From: UBA6100 sp049658145 | Lineage (GTDB): Bacteria > Actinomycetota > Coriobacteriia > Anaerosomatales > Anaerosomataceae | Assembly (NCBI GenBank): GCA_049658145.1 | Contig: JBASOJ010000080.1 | Location: forward strand, 1 to 13,650 | Reading direction: 5' to 3' | Length of the DNA: 13,650 nucleotides | Position numbers and translations under genes: made by a program | Shown: piece by piece, positions 12,466-13,650 of the stretch | How the letters are laid out: each line of letters starts with the position of its first letter | Position numbering within the stretch: the first letter of the stretch is position 1 | Notes under the pieces: model-generated | Database searches by the model: none | What the model was told of the DNA's origin: nothing | What the model saw: the letters and a program-made list of their open reading frames with translations, nothing else

Positions 12466-13650
12466 ATGCGCATCCTCGTCCTCGGCGGCGGCGGCCGCGA
12501 GCACGCCATCGTGGCATCGCTCCTCGCCTCGCCCCACGCGCCGCAGGTCGTGTGTTCGCCGGGTAACGGCGGCACCGCCAGCATCGCAGCGAACGTGAAG
12601 ATCTCTGACGGCGAGCCGACGTTCGTGGCCGAATGGGTGCAGACCCACGGCGTCGACTTCGTGGTGATCGGTCCGGAGGTGCCGTTGGTCATGGGCACCG
12701 CCGACTTCCTCGCCGCTGATGGCGTGCCGGTCTTCGGCCCGAAGGCCGCCGGCGCGCAGCTTGAGGGCTCGAAGGCGTTTGCTAAGGATCTGATGGAGCG
12801 CCACGGTATCCCCACGGGCCGCTACCTCGCCACCGGGAGCCAGGCCGAGGCGCTCGCATATCTCCGGGAGCAGGGCGCGCCCATCGTTGTGAAGGCCGAT
12901 GGCCTGGCCGCCGGCAAGGGCGTCACCGTGGCGATGACGGTGGCCGAAGCCGAGCAGGCCGTCACCGAGACGCTCGATGGCAAGTTCGGCGACGCGGGTC
13001 TGCTCGTGGTGCTCGAGGAGTACCTCGAGGGTCCGGAGTGCTCGCTGCTGGCCTTCACCGATGGCACCACCGTGCTGCCGATGCTCACCGCGCAGGACCA
13101 CAAGCGCGCGTTCGACAACGACCAGGGTCCGAATACGGGCGGCATGGGTGTCTATGCGCCGGTCCCCACCATCGATGACGCTACGCTCGCCGAGATGGTC
13201 GCCATCCTGGAGAAGACCGTCGCGGCCCTGCGCGCCGACGGCATCGAGTACCGCGGCGTGATCTACGGCGGGTTCATCCTCACCGCCGAGGGGCCGAAGG
13301 TGCTCGAGTACAACGCGCGCTTCGGCGATCCCGAGACCCAGGTGCTGCTCCCGCTGCTCGAGACGGACCTGCTCGACGTGCTGCTCGCTACCGCCGAGGG
13401 CCGTCTTTCCGAGGTCGAACTAGAGTGGCGTGACGGTTTCGCGGTCTCCGTGGTGCTCGCCTCCGACGGCTATCCTGGCGTGTGCTACACCGGCAGGACG
13501 ATCACCGGGCTGGATGAAGCCGCCGCGATCGGGGGCGTCACCGTCTTCCAAGCGGGCACCGCGCTCGACGCGAACGGCGAGCTCGTCACCGCCGGCGGCC
13601 GCGTGCTCGACGTGACCGCGGTGGCGCCCACGTTCGCCGAGGCCCGCGAC
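12466..13650 (+). CDS. purD: Phosphoribosylamine-glycine ligase (GAR synthetase), 3' end cut by window
   Basis: PurD joins glycine to 5-phosphoribosylamine with ATP, the second step of IMP synthesis. The frame runs open from ATG 12466 to the window edge, giving 395 residues; a full protein has about 420-430, so only the last few dozen residues are missing. Motifs seen in order: the N-terminal LGGGGREHAI, GPEVPLV, the EGSKAFAKDLM and HGIPT segments, the ATP-grasp loop VVKADGLAAGKGV, EEYLEGPECSL, the QDHKRAFDNDQGPNTGGMG signature, and the metal/ATP site EYNARFGDPETQ. Ribosome binding is weak (GGGGG, 12452-12456, about nine bases upstream). It lies on the same strand as purA, separated by the secreted-protein genes and a terminator. 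Confidence 0.97.
   Translation, partial: MRILVLGGGGREHAIVASLLASPHAPQVVCSPGNGGTASIAANVKISDGEPTFVAEWVQTHGVDFVVIGPEVPLVMGTADFLAADGVPVFGPKAAGAQLEGSKAFAKDLMERHGIPTGRYLATGSQAEALAYLREQGAPIVVKADGLAAGKGVTVAMTVAEAEQAVTETLDGKFGDAGLLVVLEEYLEGPECSLLAFTDGTTVLPMLTAQDHKRAFDNDQGPNTGGMGVYAPVPTIDDATLAEMVAILEKTVAALRADGIEYRGVIYGGFILTAEGPKVLEYNARFGDPETQVLLPLLETDLLDVLLATAEGRLSEVELEWRDGFAVSVVLASDGYPGVCYTGRTITGLDEAAAIGGVTVFQAGTALDANGELVTAGGRVLDVTAVAPTFAEARD

Overview
The window is GC-rich bacterial DNA with densely packed, mostly same-strand genes. The core gene order is rpsF-ssb-rpsR-(DUF2232 membrane protein)-rplI-dnaB, followed later by purA and purD. GC content, frequent GTG/TTG starts, TAnnnT-type -10 boxes, a zinc-ligand S18 and secreted proteins with Ig-like plus DUF5648 modules all suit an actinobacterial lineage such as Coriobacteriia, possibly an environmental (Anaerosomatales-like) member. 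That placement is inference; no rRNA or tRNA gene is present to settle it.

Layout. 1-274: the 3' end of an Ala/Pro-rich protein with one C-terminal membrane segment. 275-419: a good promoter and a leader hairpin ahead of rpsF. 420-4605, plus strand: rpsF (S6), ssb, rpsR (S18), a multi-pass DUF2232/YybS-like protein, rplI (L9, with an extra acidic tail) and dnaB. This is the widely conserved ribosomal/replication block; the yybT/gdpP gene that lies here in Bacillus is absent. 4635-6020: an FAD-dependent dehydrogenase of the COG2509 type. 6017-7993, minus strand: a Cache-HAMP methyl-accepting chemotaxis protein, converging on the previous gene so that the two stop codons share a CTAG. 8195-8530: a small Cys-rich conserved-type protein of unknown function. 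8707-9996: purA, preceded by a leader that folds on paper into three consecutive hairpins. 9996-12088: two tandem secreted-protein genes, each ending in three DUF5648 repeats, the second also carrying an M23-like domain. 12114-12149: a strong terminator hairpin. 12150-12465: non-coding, with a short relic of a third DUF5648 gene and a likely purD promoter. 12466-end: purD, cut by the window edge.

How they fit together: S6, S18 and L9 are ribosomal proteins, and SSB and DnaB act at the replication fork. PurA and PurD belong to purine synthesis and look like a purine gene group interrupted by accessory cell-surface genes. The accessory part (about 9996-12400) and the purA leader are the least ordinary parts. 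I see no defence system, CRISPR array, transposase or phage gene, and nothing I would call a wholly new system.
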